DNA of 64,000 nucleotides from Brevundimonas vesicularis (GTDB lineage: Bacteria > Pseudomonadota > Alphaproteobacteria > Caulobacterales > Caulobacteraceae): the NCBI RefSeq assembly GCF_027886425.1, contig NZ_CP115671.1:248001-312000 (forward strand), written 5' to 3'. Below the pieces are notes generated by a model, which saw nothing but the letters and a program-made list of their open reading frames with translations, made no database searches and had not been told where the DNA came from. Positions 26,886 through 34,774 of the stretch are shown here, piece after piece (position 1 is the first letter of the stretch; each line of letters begins with the position of its first letter). A program made the translations under genes and the position numbers.

Positions 26886-27839
26886 ATGCTTAAAGTCGCC
26901 ATCCAGATGGACCCGATCGAGGCCGTCGACATCGCCGGGGACACCACCTTCCTGATGGCCGAGACGGCGCAGGCGCGCGGTCACAAACAGTGGGTGTATG
27001 ACTTCCGCACCCTGGCGCTGGAAGAGGGCCGCCTCTACTGCCGCGCCCGCCCGATCACCGTGCGGCGCGAGGTCGGCAACCACGTCGACTTCGGCGACTG
27101 GGAAAAGCTGGATCTGGCCGAGGACGTGGACGTGATCCTGATGCGCCAGGATCCGCCGTTCGACATGGCCTATGTGACGGCCACCTATCTGCTGGAGACG
27201 GTGCACCCCCGGACCCTGGTGGTCAACGACCCGGCCCAGGTGCGTTCGGCCCCCGAAAAGCTGATGGTCACCGCCTTCCCCGGCCTGCAACCGCCGACCC
27301 TGATCTCGGCCGACCCCGTCGCTCTGGACGCCTTCCACAAGAAGCACGGCGAGGTGGTCCTGAAGCCCCTGCACGGCAATGGCGGCTCGGGCGTCATCAA
27401 GCTGCGCGCCGACGACCCCAATCTGGACGCCCTGATCGAAATCCATGCCGCAGGCAGCCGCGATCCGCTGGTGATCCAGAAGTTCATTCCCGCCGTGTCC
27501 AAGGGCGACAAGCGCATCCTGCTGATCGACGGCGAGCCGGTCGGCGCCATCAACCGCGTGCCGGCGGCGGGGGCGGTGCGCTCGAACCTGCATGTCGGCG
27601 GCACGGCCATGCCGGTCGAACTGACGCCGCGCGACCTGGAAATCTGCGCCGCCATCGGCCCGACGCTGAGGGAACGCGGCCTGATCTTCGTCGGCATAGA
27701 CGTGATCGGCGACTATCTGACCGAGATCAACGTCACCTCCCCCACCGGCGCCCAGCAACTGAAGGCCTTCACCGGCATCGACGCCACGGCCCTGATGTGG
27801 GACGCCATCGAGGCCAAACGCGCCGCACAGGTTGCGTGA
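26886..27839 (+). CDS. gshB: Glutathione synthase
   Basis: This 317-residue ATP-grasp enzyme adds glycine to gamma-glutamylcysteine to make glutathione. Recognised blocks are [53 protein letters not shown] (nucleotide-binding loop) and EINVTSPTG near the end. The ATG at 26886 gives the conserved N-terminus and has AAGGAAA upstream. The gene is complete and apparently monocistronic, lying between the palindromic element and comM. Confidence 0.95.
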   Translation: MLKVAIQMDPIEAVDIAGDTTFLMAETAQARGHKQWVYDFRTLALEEGRLYCRARPITVRREVGNHVDFGDWEKLDLAEDVDVILMRQDPPFDMAYVTATYLLETVHPRTLVVNDPAQVRSAPEKLMVTAFPGLQPPTLISADPVALDAFHKKHGEVVLKPLHGNGGSGVIKLRADDPNLDALIEIHAAGSRDPLVIQKFIPAVSKGDKRILLIDGEPVGAINRVPAAGAVRSNLHVGGTAMPVELTPRDLEICAAIGPTLRERGLIFVGIDVIGDYLTEINVTSPTGAQQLKAFTGIDATALMWDAIEAKRAAQVA

Positions 27840-27899
27840 TCGCCACTTGAATTAGATTTCAGTTCATGGTTCGTTCTCTCGCTCAGGTGGGAGAACGAC

Positions 27900-28543
27900 A
27901 TGGTCGCGCGGGTTGTCACGGTCGCCTTTGACGGGGTGGAAGCCCGGCGCGTGGACGTCGAGGTCCAGTTGATCGGCAACGACGGGCCGACCATCTTCAA
28001 CATCGTGGGCCTGCCGGACAAGGCGGTGGCCGAAAGCAAGGAGCGGGTGCGCGGGGCCTTCGCCGGCATCGGTCTGGCCCTGCCCGCCAAGCGGATCATC
28101 GCCAATCTGGCGCCGGCCGACCTGCCCAAGGAGGGCAGCCATTTCGACCTGCCCATCGCCCTGGCTCTGATGGCGGCCATGGGGGTGATCGCGCCCGATG
28201 CGCTCGACGGCTGGGCCGCCATCGGCGAGCTGGGGCTGGACGGCCAGATCGCGCGGGTCGGGGGCGCCCTGCCCGCCGCCGTCGCCGCCGACGCCATGGG
28301 CCTGGGCCTGATCTGCCCCGAAGCGACGGGACCGGAGGCGGCCTGGGCCGGCGGCGCCCGCATCCTCGCGCCGCGCTCGCTGATCAGCCTGGTCAACCAT
28401 TTCAAGGGAACCCAGGTTCTGCGCGCGCCCGAGCCCGGACCACTGGCGGACGGCAAGGCCGTGCCCGACCTGCGCGAGGTCAAGGGTCAGGAAAGCGCCA
28501 AGCGCGGGCTGGAGATCGCGGCGGCCGGCGGCCACAACCTGCT
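27900..28543 (+). pseudogene. comM: comM/yifB, 5' part, cut by the genomic island
   Basis: These are the first 214 codons of a YifB/ComM Mg-chelatase-like AAA+ ATPase, whose ComM homologue is a branch-migration helicase in natural transformation. The part contains the Lon-protease-like N-terminal domain (NIVGLPDKAVAESKERVRGA, NLAPADLPKEGSHFDLPIAL) and ends in AAAGGHNLL, just before the Walker A motif. After 28543 the frame runs into foreign sequence and stops at 28625. The rest of the gene resumes at 54879. Joining the two parts gives 1617 bp, exactly 539 codons including stop. The protein made here would lack ATPase motifs and should be inactive. Confidence 0.95.
28536..28543. other. attL core of the comM island
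   Basis: AACCTGCT here is repeated at 54871-54878. To its left is intact comM coding sequence; to its right is island sequence beginning TAGGTTATTT. One copy belongs to comM, the other was brought by the element. The exchange probably took place at the CT dinucleotide (28542-28543). Confidence 0.85.
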
Positions 28544-28821
28544 TAGGTTATTTTTTCTACATTACGAGCTGCCAGGCCGAGCTCCTCTCCTTCGACATCC
28601 AGAAGCTCGCAAGGCGACGCCCTAAGAGCTGACGCGATGGCGTGTACGATTGCGATATTCGCGGCGACCCGGCCTCGCTCAATCTTGCCAAGGTGCCCCA
28701 CCGATATATTGGCTGAGTCTGCTAACTCGATCCGAGATTGACCGAGCGCTTCCCTCCACTCCCTCACTCGATCACCGACCGCGGCTTTAAACAAATCTGC
28801 GGCACTGGGTTCGTTTGTCAT
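28543..28821 (-). CDS. XRE-family helix-turn-helix regulator
   Basis: This 92-residue protein has a central HTH_3/XRE domain (about 18-75): REWREALGQSRIELADSA, then ISVGHLGKIERGRVAANI as the recognition region. It is probably a DNA-binding repressor acting on island genes. Its TAA stop is made of the last base of the attL core and the first two island bases, so the gene ends flush with the island boundary. A second XRE gene lies 24 bp upstream on the same strand, probably in one transcript. Confidence 0.82.
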   Translation of the reverse strand: MTNEPSAADLFKAAVGDRVREWREALGQSRIELADSANISVGHLGKIERGRVAANIAIVHAIASALRASPCELLDVEGEELGLAARNVEKIT

Positions 28822-28845
28822 AAGCAGCCTCGTTAAGGCTGCCGA

Positions 28846-29076
28846 TCAGCCTTCTCGGGCCGCTTCCTCGTCCGGAGCGATGAGGGCAACAGGCGTGGTG
28901 CCGAGCGCCTGAGCGATTTCGTACAAGCTGACGATGGTCGGGTTTCGTAGCCCCCGCTCCATGTCGCTTATGTACTGCTGAGCGAAGCCTGACTTAACCG
29001 CCAACTGCTCCTGCGTCAGTCCGGCCAGCAAACGAGCCCTCTTGGCATTTCGGCCGAGCAGCCGCCGCATATCCAT
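28846..29076 (-). CDS. XRE-family helix-turn-helix regulator
   Basis: This 76-residue protein is almost entirely one HTH_3 domain: AKRARLLAGLTQEQLAVKSG, followed by FAQQYISDMERGLRNPTI. The short size and acidic C-terminus are typical of phage or island repressors. It starts at 29076 or the in-frame ATG six bases later. The promoter region between this gene and the rightward gene at 29201 is AT-rich (AACTATAATATG around 29115), which suits a divergent regulated promoter. Confidence 0.85.
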   Translation of the reverse strand: MDMRRLLGRNAKRARLLAGLTQEQLAVKSGFAQQYISDMERGLRNPTIVSLYEIAQALGTTPVALIAPDEEAAREG

Positions 29077-29200
29077 GCGGCCACCGTTGACCCGCCGGCA
29101 CGGCCAAGTTTATCAACTATAATATGTATTCCGTGATGCTCGCCGTTGTCTGACCCTTATGGACAGGGGACGAAGCCTGCTCACAGCCAGGAGGGGACGA

Positions 29201-30091
29201 ATGACGATCAAGAAGAGCGACGACCAGGAACCTGAGCACCCGGCACTGTTCGCCACGATCCACCACCGCAGTGACGAGCGGCCAGACGGCTACACCCACG
29301 AGGACATTGCCGAGCTCAATCGAGCAGCCAACGCCGGAAGACACTCGAACAAACGACGCAACATTTGGATCGCCGTCGGCACGGGCGTCACACTGTTGGT
29401 TTTGGCGGGAACGCCCTGGGCGTTAATGGCGTGGGACAATATTGAGGCCGAGCCTGCCGTCCCGACGGTCGATATGAACGTGGCGGCGCCCGATGTCCCA
29501 AGCGTTGCTCCGCCCCCCGAGGACTATCCCGCCGCATCCTACTTGGAGGTGCGTGGTCTCCACATCGGCCAAAGCAGGGATGAGGTCCTATTCAACACTG
29601 AAAACAGAGGCATGATCGCCATTGAGAACGGTGGAAGCCCGCTGATGGAGATGCACTTTGGGCTTCCTTCCCATGAAAGCGGAATGACCCTCTACCCGGC
29701 CACCCCAGAGTGCATCGAAGAACTCGACCGGCGAGACGCAATGACACCAGACGAGAAGAACTCTCTGGCAGCCATGCAAATGAACGCCTGCAAGTTAGCC
29801 GGAAGGGTGCTTTTCGACGCCGACAGCAATGTGGAAGCCTTCTATCTCACGCCTCGGGGATTCGAGATTGACCAGATATCCCTGCAGGATTTCGCTCAGG
29901 CTGTTGTCGATAATCACGGCATCGATAGCCTCAAGCCCGAACAGCAGCGACTGAGGACATTGGGTTTCGATGGCTACTGCACCAACATGCGGGGTGTTGG
30001 GTTGGCGGATGTCCGTGTGAACGTCTCGGACTGTGGCTTCATGCGAGTTCAGGTCGAACGGTCCTCGACCAGCGCCGCCAACTTCTCCTGA
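29201..30091 (+). CDS. Hypothetical single-pass membrane protein
   Basis: This 296-residue protein has a basic, histidine-rich cytosolic N-terminus (about 1-55), one transmembrane segment (IWIAVGTGVTLLVLAGTPWA, about 57-77), a proline-rich linker, then a periplasmic domain from about 105. That domain begins LEVRGLHIGQSRDEVLF, reminiscent of SmpA/OmlA-like or related folds in which a G-x-x-x-G-x-S/T-R-D-E-V turn is common. Two pairs of cysteines may form disulfides. The ATG at 29201 follows AGGAGGGGACGA. The function is not recognised. Confidence 0.65.
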   Translation: MTIKKSDDQEPEHPALFATIHHRSDERPDGYTHEDIAELNRAANAGRHSNKRRNIWIAVGTGVTLLVLAGTPWALMAWDNIEAEPAVPTVDMNVAAPDVPSVAPPPEDYPAASYLEVRGLHIGQSRDEVLFNTENRGMIAIENGGSPLMEMHFGLPSHESGMTLYPATPECIEELDRRDAMTPDEKNSLAAMQMNACKLAGRVLFDADSNVEAFYLTPRGFEIDQISLQDFAQAVVDNHGIDSLKPEQQRLRTLGFDGYCTNMRGVGLADVRVNVSDCGFMRVQVERSSTSAANFS

Positions 30092-30576
30092 GTCATCCTT
30101 ATGGCGAAAATCGATTCTCCGGCGTTTTGAACCGCCTTTAAAGGATGATGCGGAGCGTCTGACCGCCAGCGTCTCATTCGAGTTCAGAGCGGAAGAAAAT
30201 CGTCCTGCGACCAAAAATAATTCTCTTAGACTTCGTACATGAGGGGTCAAGGCGGACTGTTGCCGCAAAACCACGGCCTTTTTGCTGCACCGAACCCTTA
30301 CGCCACGGGCGTTTGCGGCTCTCTTACAAAACGAACATGAGGGGTTGGCCGAAGGCACATCCCCAAGAACACGTCAACCTCACAGCTTGACAAATCGGCC
30401 ATTTTCAAATATAAACACGTCAATCGGGCGACAAGCTCGACCCCTAAAAACCCGTTACACTTATACCCCTCGGCTATATTCGTAGTCGATACTTTACGCT
30501 CGCCCCTTATTCATAACCCGTGGATAGTTTTACTCGCCAAAGGCCGAGGACGATTCCCCATGTCTTGAGATGACCG
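30092..30576. other. AT-richer island spacer without a supported gene
   Basis: About 485 bp between two rightward hypothetical genes. It is markedly AT-richer than the backbone. Short frames exist on both strands but none has a ribosome binding site or a coherent protein. A promoter for the gene at 30577 probably lies here. Confidence 0.5.
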
Positions 30577-31233
30577 ATGAACGCTATAATCAGAGCTCAC
30601 GCACAATCCGATGTAGCGGCATCAGCCGATTTCAAGATCGGCCTCCCACGCCCCCCACAGCTACCGGGAGAGGGCTTAACCGCTCCAACCCGCTTCTCTC
30701 ACAGCAACGACAAGCCCATCCCGGATGGCGCCATGAATATGCGCGGGCTCGGCGATGCGATGATGTGTGCGCTATTGCGGTATCCGCCCCACACCACCGT
30801 TGAAGCCATTCGCAACGACAGGCAATTTGCAGAAGACAAACCACTGCTGTTCTCTCGCCACATCTTTGAGAACAGATTCGAGTTCATCCTCCAACTCAGG
30901 TTCCGCGAAACCGGTCGGATTGAACAGTCCACGCTCAGCGTGACGTTAGGGGCCAAGGAGTACCTGACTGGCAAGTCGTCGATCTGCTCATTCATGCAGC
31001 CCCGGTATGGGCACCCGAGAGTCTTCAAGTCGGACGACCTGTTGGATGAGAGGCTCACACCAATAGCCGAGCAGAGGACGTGGGAGATGCCGATGAGTGA
31101 GGTTCTCATGTTGACCATCGCGCTAGAGCCTAAGCACCACTCGTTCGATGCTCGCATGGAACTGGCTCGAACGTTCCCAGGCGTTGCCGCTGCCGACGAC
31201 ACGACGAGCTTGGAAGAGTTCTTCACCTACTGA
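30577..31233 (+). CDS. Hypothetical island protein
   Basis: This 218-residue soluble protein has no signal peptide or membrane segment. The first 60 residues are proline-rich and probably disordered (GLPRPPQLPGEGLTAPTRF). The rest looks folded, with RFEFILQLRFRETGRIEQST as alternating strands and a C-terminal helix MELARTFPGVAAADDTTS. The start is uncertain: an internal ATG in AMNMRGLGDAM is possible. No family is recognised. Confidence 0.5.
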   Translation: MNAIIRAHAQSDVAASADFKIGLPRPPQLPGEGLTAPTRFSHSNDKPIPDGAMNMRGLGDAMMCALLRYPPHTTVEAIRNDRQFAEDKPLLFSRHIFENRFEFILQLRFRETGRIEQSTLSVTLGAKEYLTGKSSICSFMQPRYGHPRVFKSDDLLDERLTPIAEQRTWEMPMSEVLMLTIALEPKHHSFDARMELARTFPGVAAADDTTSLEEFFTY

Positions 31234-31372
31234 GGCAGTCAGCCTCTCAGACCGATCCGCCTGATCCGCTAGCGGAGCCAGCACCATCAAGCCTTCGGGC
31301 TTCACAGAGTTCGATCGGATCCTCCGGTCGAGCACGGCCGAACTCGGCCATTTCTCAAACCAAGGAGCAGCA

Positions 31373-32044
31373 ATGCACCCCATAGATCATCTCTTGTCTG
31401 CGTGGCCTGGACGCCACCGAGCGGAACTTTTGGCCACCATACCAACCCCCACAGATGTCGTTCATCAAGACGCTCAAGGGGCAACGTTAACGGATCACCA
31501 CAGCCTCATGTCTGTGATGCCGAAACCTCGCAATCAGCGGCCCGAAGTCCTTATCGTCGAGTTTGATGGCGCTAGTGAAGTTCAGTTCTCTGAACTGCGC
31601 CGGTCTTTCTCTGACACTCGAGCGGCTGCCAACTGGATCAGCCGGATGGAAGTCATGCTGATGCGATCGGCTTTCATCGAAATAGGCGACCTGGCGACCA
31701 AGCCCGTCATGCGCACCACCGTGCACGACGGTAGCCTGTCTTACTGGTGCGCTTGGGTGGTCGACGACGTCAGTGTTCTGACGATCGCCATATGGCGTGT
31801 TTCTGGTGCCGACTTCCCCGCCACGGCGACGCTGTCGATCTCAGCATCACCTTGGCGTTCTGACTTCGGGCCGGTGCCGCAGATGGCGTCGTTCCCGCAC
31901 AGCCCTGACGAATGGGCGGGATGGGAGTCGGCTGGCCCCACCCCGTCTGAAATCAGCGACCCCACGATGGACGAAATCCTAAGCGCCATCAGAACGGTAA
32001 TCGCGCAGGACGCCGCAAACATCCACATCACGACGAAGGCCTAA
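31373..32044 (+). CDS. Hypothetical island protein
   Basis: This 223-residue soluble protein starts at an ATG preceded by AAGGAG with five bases of spacing, one of the better ribosome binding sites on the island. The middle shows alternating strands (EVLIVEFDGASEVQFSELRR, YWCAWVVDDVSVLTIAIWRV) and the end is helical (TMDEILSAIRTVIAQDA). The next gene begins four bases after its stop, so the two are cotranscribed. No family is recognised. Confidence 0.6.
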   Translation: MHPIDHLLSAWPGRHRAELLATIPTPTDVVHQDAQGATLTDHHSLMSVMPKPRNQRPEVLIVEFDGASEVQFSELRRSFSDTRAAANWISRMEVMLMRSAFIEIGDLATKPVMRTTVHDGSLSYWCAWVVDDVSVLTIAIWRVSGADFPATATLSISASPWRSDFGPVPQMASFPHSPDEWAGWESAGPTPSEISDPTMDEILSAIRTVIAQDAANIHITTKA

Positions 32045-32048
32045 CCCG

Positions 32049-32654
32049 ATGAATACAGAAATTATCTCTAGCGGCAATACGCCTGTAAGAAGCGACCTCA
32101 ACTGGCTGCTATTTGTTGACACGACCGATAGTCCATCAAAGCTGGAAGCTAGCTTGCCTTGGTCGAACTGGAAGGCTGCCCAGCATCCTGTCTCCGCCAT
32201 GGGAGAGGTGGCGACTCTTGGAGCCACCCTCGGAGCGCCATTTGCGCCAGGCGCATCGCTGGCTGTGACCTTCGCAGACGATCACCGAGTGTCTAGCGTC
32301 GAGCTGTCTTTCGGCCTGCCGACTGAGCAGAGCGTACGGTCGGCTCTCGCCGAAATCGCGGAAGAACTAGGGGCGTCATGCACCCCCGTTCCCCCGCCCC
32401 TCGAGGCAAGCGTCCCGATTACGGATGGCTTGCGACGCTTAGAAGAATCCTGGTGGCAGGGTGATAGCTTCAGTTACCAAATGACCGGCGTTCTAACTAT
32501 CGACACGTCCACAACGCGGAACGACGAGTGGAGCTGGCCGCACCAAGTCACGGTCCGCAAATTTCCGCTTGCCACAATGGGGGTGGTGCCCTGCGCCGCT
32601 GTAGGAAAAGAAGCGCCGAGGCTAGAAGGCCCCGGCGCCCCTACGAGCAGTTAA
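32049..32654 (+). CDS. Hypothetical island protein
   Basis: This 201-residue soluble protein begins four bases after the preceding gene. The pattern LNWLLFVDTTDSPSKLE, LAVTFADDHRVSSVELSFGL and a helix RSALAEIAEELG suggests an alpha/beta fold. The C-terminus contains Trp-rich polar segments and ends in a disordered tail. It converges with the DUF6641-like gene, with nine bases between stops. No family is recognised, and the tight pairing with the upstream gene suggests a shared role. Confidence 0.55.
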   Translation: MNTEIISSGNTPVRSDLNWLLFVDTTDSPSKLEASLPWSNWKAAQHPVSAMGEVATLGATLGAPFAPGASLAVTFADDHRVSSVELSFGLPTEQSVRSALAEIAEELGASCTPVPPPLEASVPITDGLRRLEESWWQGDSFSYQMTGVLTIDTSTTRNDEWSWPHQVTVRKFPLATMGVVPCAAVGKEAPRLEGPGAPTSS

Positions 32655-32663
32655 GGTCAAGCT

Positions 32664-33128
32664 TCAGGTTTTTTTCTTCACGCGTTTAGACGTGAAGCGC
32701 CCCTGAAGCTGGGTCGCTGCCTCGGCCAAGGCAGCGTCCAGCGATCCCGTCAGCACCTCCTGCCTCAACGGCGGGAGGAGCTGACGAAGATCACGCAGTT
32801 CACCTAGCACGAACGTGTCCATGCCGTCCTTCACCTTGAGGCGCATTGCCCCGTATCGGATCGCGAAGAGGACCTTACCCGCTTCATCGATAACCCACCA
32901 CGGGGATACGGAGTGATCCTCCTGCGTGGTGACGACTTCGTGGCTCTGTTGATCCCGCTTTTTGCGAAGCTTGGTTTTTGTGTGGGTTTCGCCTTGGTGG
33001 ATGGCGTCGATCAGCTTGATTTGATCGAGCAGCCCCGCCGCCAGTTTGCGTCGGCGCACTTGCACCGGGTCATACGCAGCCCGACGTTCGCTGCCGGCGG
33101 TCAGTTCAAGTTTGTCCAGAACACTCAT
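32664..33128 (-). CDS. DUF6641-like protein
   Basis: This 154-residue basic protein opens MSVLDKLELTAGSERRAAYD, followed by QVRRRKLAAGLLDQIKLIDA and a WWVIDEAGKVLFAIRYG block. This matches what I recall of DUF6641, found in mobile elements and of unknown function. The end is lysine-rich (SKRVKKKT). It is a single gene, converging on the hypothetical pair to its left. Confidence 0.65.
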   Translation of the reverse strand: MSVLDKLELTAGSERRAAYDPVQVRRRKLAAGLLDQIKLIDAIHQGETHTKTKLRKKRDQQSHEVVTTQEDHSVSPWWVIDEAGKVLFAIRYGAMRLKVKDGMDTFVLGELRDLRQLLPPLRQEVLTGSLDAALAEAATQLQGRFTSKRVKKKT

Positions 33129-33365
33129 CTAGGCCTCCTTCGGTTGATGAAGGGCCCCTCCGGTCAAATGCCTTCCAGGACAACGCAGCTGACTGTTTTC
33201 CCCTCAACTAGATCGCTCAAAGTCCGCATTCCGCCAAGGCAATCCTTGCAATGGCATCGTGACCGGGGTCCCAGTTCTGTGGCGTCTAGTCCTCCGGCCA
33301 AAGGCTAAGCGGTCGCACGGTGGCTGAATCGACAGCTACCTTGCTGCTGGCGGAGGGAAGCCCCA

Positions 33366-33938
33366 TCAGCAGGGGAAAACCTTTCGAACATTCAGCACAC
33401 CCGTTGGTGTGGGGCTGAACAGGTCGGCCTGTGGCTTCGTTAAGTTGAGCCAGTCCATCCCGACATCTGGCCGCAACAGGATGATTTGACGATCATGATA
33501 GGGGCTGATGTCCGACCCCGGCTTCGTCGTCAGCATCGCCCACGCTCCATCCTTGATGATGCCGGCGATCCAGAACCACGACATGTCCGCCATAGTGAAA
33601 GCCCACTTGGTCTTTCTCTTCTGCCCCAGCTCGGCGTCAGTGAATTCGTAGAAGGCCGACGCAGGAATCAAACATCGGTTGGTGTTGCTAAAATCTCGTC
33701 CGTCGCTTCGGAAGTTGAACACCGGGCGACCTTGCGGAGATCGCCATGACCACCGCATCGAGGTCAGCAGCGGGCCTTCATCCCACGTCACGATCGAGGC
33801 TGCGTCACCGATCTTGATGTCGTCGTTCGGTTCCAGGTTCGGAATCACGCCACCGTCGAAACGAAGCGGGAAACCCGTCTCACTGAACGCGTCAGCGATC
33901 TGCGACGCAGGGACGTGCGAGGCGTAGTTGTTGCACAA
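33366..33938 (-). CDS. SOS response-associated peptidase (SRAP/YedK/HMCES family)
   Basis: This 190-residue protein of the SRAP family forms a thiazolidine crosslink with abasic sites in single-stranded DNA and so protects them. The start is TTG at 33938: AGGAG lies seven bases upstream and the second codon is the required Cys2. Other active-site features are the Asn of NFRSDG, the Glu of IPASAFYEF and the His of PYHDRQIILL. It lies ten bases downstream of an XRE gene, its ribosome binding site overlapping that gene's stop, so the two form an operon. The umuDC-like pair is divergent, making this a DNA-damage cluster. Confidence 0.88.
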   Translation of the reverse strand: MCNNYASHVPASQIADAFSETGFPLRFDGGVIPNLEPNDDIKIGDAASIVTWDEGPLLTSMRWSWRSPQGRPVFNFRSDGRDFSNTNRCLIPASAFYEFTDAELGQKRKTKWAFTMADMSWFWIAGIIKDGAWAMLTTKPGSDISPYHDRQIILLRPDVGMDWLNLTKPQADLFSPTPTGVLNVRKVFPC

Positions 33939-33948
33939 CGCGGGGCTC

Positions 33949-34272
33949 CTATTCGAAGGCCTCGATCATGGACGTGACGGCCTCGCGCTGTTTGTCATTC
34001 AGGCTGGACCATGCCCTGATCAAGCGGGCGCTTCCTGGGTGGTCGCCGCGATTTTCGCCGACGAGTTCGGCCACATCACACTTCAGCGCTTTGGCGGCGA
34101 GCACCAACTTCGACGCGGCGATCCGGTTCTTACCCGTCTCGTATTTCTGCACCTGCTGGAAGGTGACGCCGATCGCCTCACCCAACCGACGCTGTGTCAG
34201 CCCGACCGCTTCGCGACGGTCGGTCAACGCCTTGCCGATCGCGACGTCCAGCTGCTTTTCGTGTTCGCTCAT
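33949..34272 (-). CDS. XRE-family regulator in operon with the SRAP gene
   Basis: This 107-residue protein has an HTH_3 domain typical of alphaproteobacterial XRE regulators: REAVGLTQRRLGEAIGVTFQ followed by QVQKYETGKNRIAASKL (about 18-72). A C-terminal helical part ends MIEAFE. The start at 34272 fits the family; an in-frame ATG at 34290 is an alternative. It probably regulates its own operon or the divergent umuDC-like genes. The intergenic region holds a LexA operator at 34380-34394. Confidence 0.82.
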   Translation of the reverse strand: MSEHEKQLDVAIGKALTDRREAVGLTQRRLGEAIGVTFQQVQKYETGKNRIAASKLVLAAKALKCDVAELVGENRGDHPGSARLIRAWSSLNDKQREAVTSMIEAFE

Positions 34273-34379
34273 AGTCTCGACTAGCCGCATAATTCCATCG
34301 GTTCGCAAGCGGTGTTTTCCAGCGCGGCCATAGGTTCGGTCCACAGGCGACGGCGATCTGTCTTCCCACGCCCTCAAAT

Positions 34380-34394
34380 GTTCTTCATATGTTC
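34380..34394 (+). promoter_or_regulatory. LexA operator (SOS box) for the umuDC-like pair
   Basis: GTTC-TTCATAT-GTTC fits exactly the alphaproteobacterial LexA site GTTC-N7-GTTC. It ends six bases before the GTG start of the UmuD-like gene, so bound LexA would cover the promoter or start region. The motif is seen directly; repression is inferred from known alphaproteobacterial SOS biology. Confidence 0.85.
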
Positions 34395-34399
34395 TCGTC

Positions 34400-34774
34400 G
34401 TGGGCGCGAAGGCATACAGAGGGGACGAAACCACCGGCTTTCAAAGTCCGGCCCAGGATCACGTCGAAGCTGTTCCTGATCTGGCCGAGCTATTGGAGCT
34501 TCGTCGGCCACAGCGTTATGCCGTCCGTGTCAAGGGTGACGGCCTGCGTAAGCGAGGCATCCACTCCGGCGACATCCTCGTGGTCAACACGGACGGAGAG
34601 CCCCGATCAGGAAAGGTCTGTGTCGCCTTCGTTCATGGTGATGTCGTCCTGGCGATCCTGACGGAAAAGGACGGGGAGTGGTGGCTGGAGCCCTCCAACT
34701 ACGCGCCGCAGCCGATCAGTGATGACACCGAGGTGTGGGCGATGATCGCCGCTCTGGTTCGGACCGACGTCTGA
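34400..34774 (+). CDS. UmuD-like protein without the self-cleavage dyad
   Basis: This 124-residue protein has the S24/LexA-like beta fold seen in UmuD, the subunit that activates polymerase V. Only about 12 residues precede GFQSPAQDHVE, which corresponds to the GFPSPAADYVE that begins processed UmuD'. The catalytic serine of the GDSM motif is Gly here (VKGDGLRKRGIHSGDI). The region that normally holds the lysine (TVKRL/TVKKL) reads VVLAIL. It therefore looks like a permanently processed UmuD'. No ATG is in frame; the GTG at 34400 is the only reasonable start and has no clear ribosome binding site. Its stop overlaps the umuC start by one base. Confidence 0.8.
   Translation: MGAKAYRGDETTGFQSPAQDHVEAVPDLAELLELRRPQRYAVRVKGDGLRKRGIHSGDILVVNTDGEPRSGKVCVAFVHGDVVLAILTEKDGEWWLEPSNYAPQPISDDTEVWAMIAALVRTDV

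Noticed and set aside
28544..28625. Continuation of the comM frame past the junction as a real C-terminus
   Set aside because: The added residues are translated island DNA antisense to the XRE gene and have no relation to ComM.
32690..32720. Hairpin near the end of the DUF6641-like gene as a terminator
   Set aside because: CTTCACG/CGTGAAG lies inside the coding sequence and the T-run is on the wrong side for either transcript.
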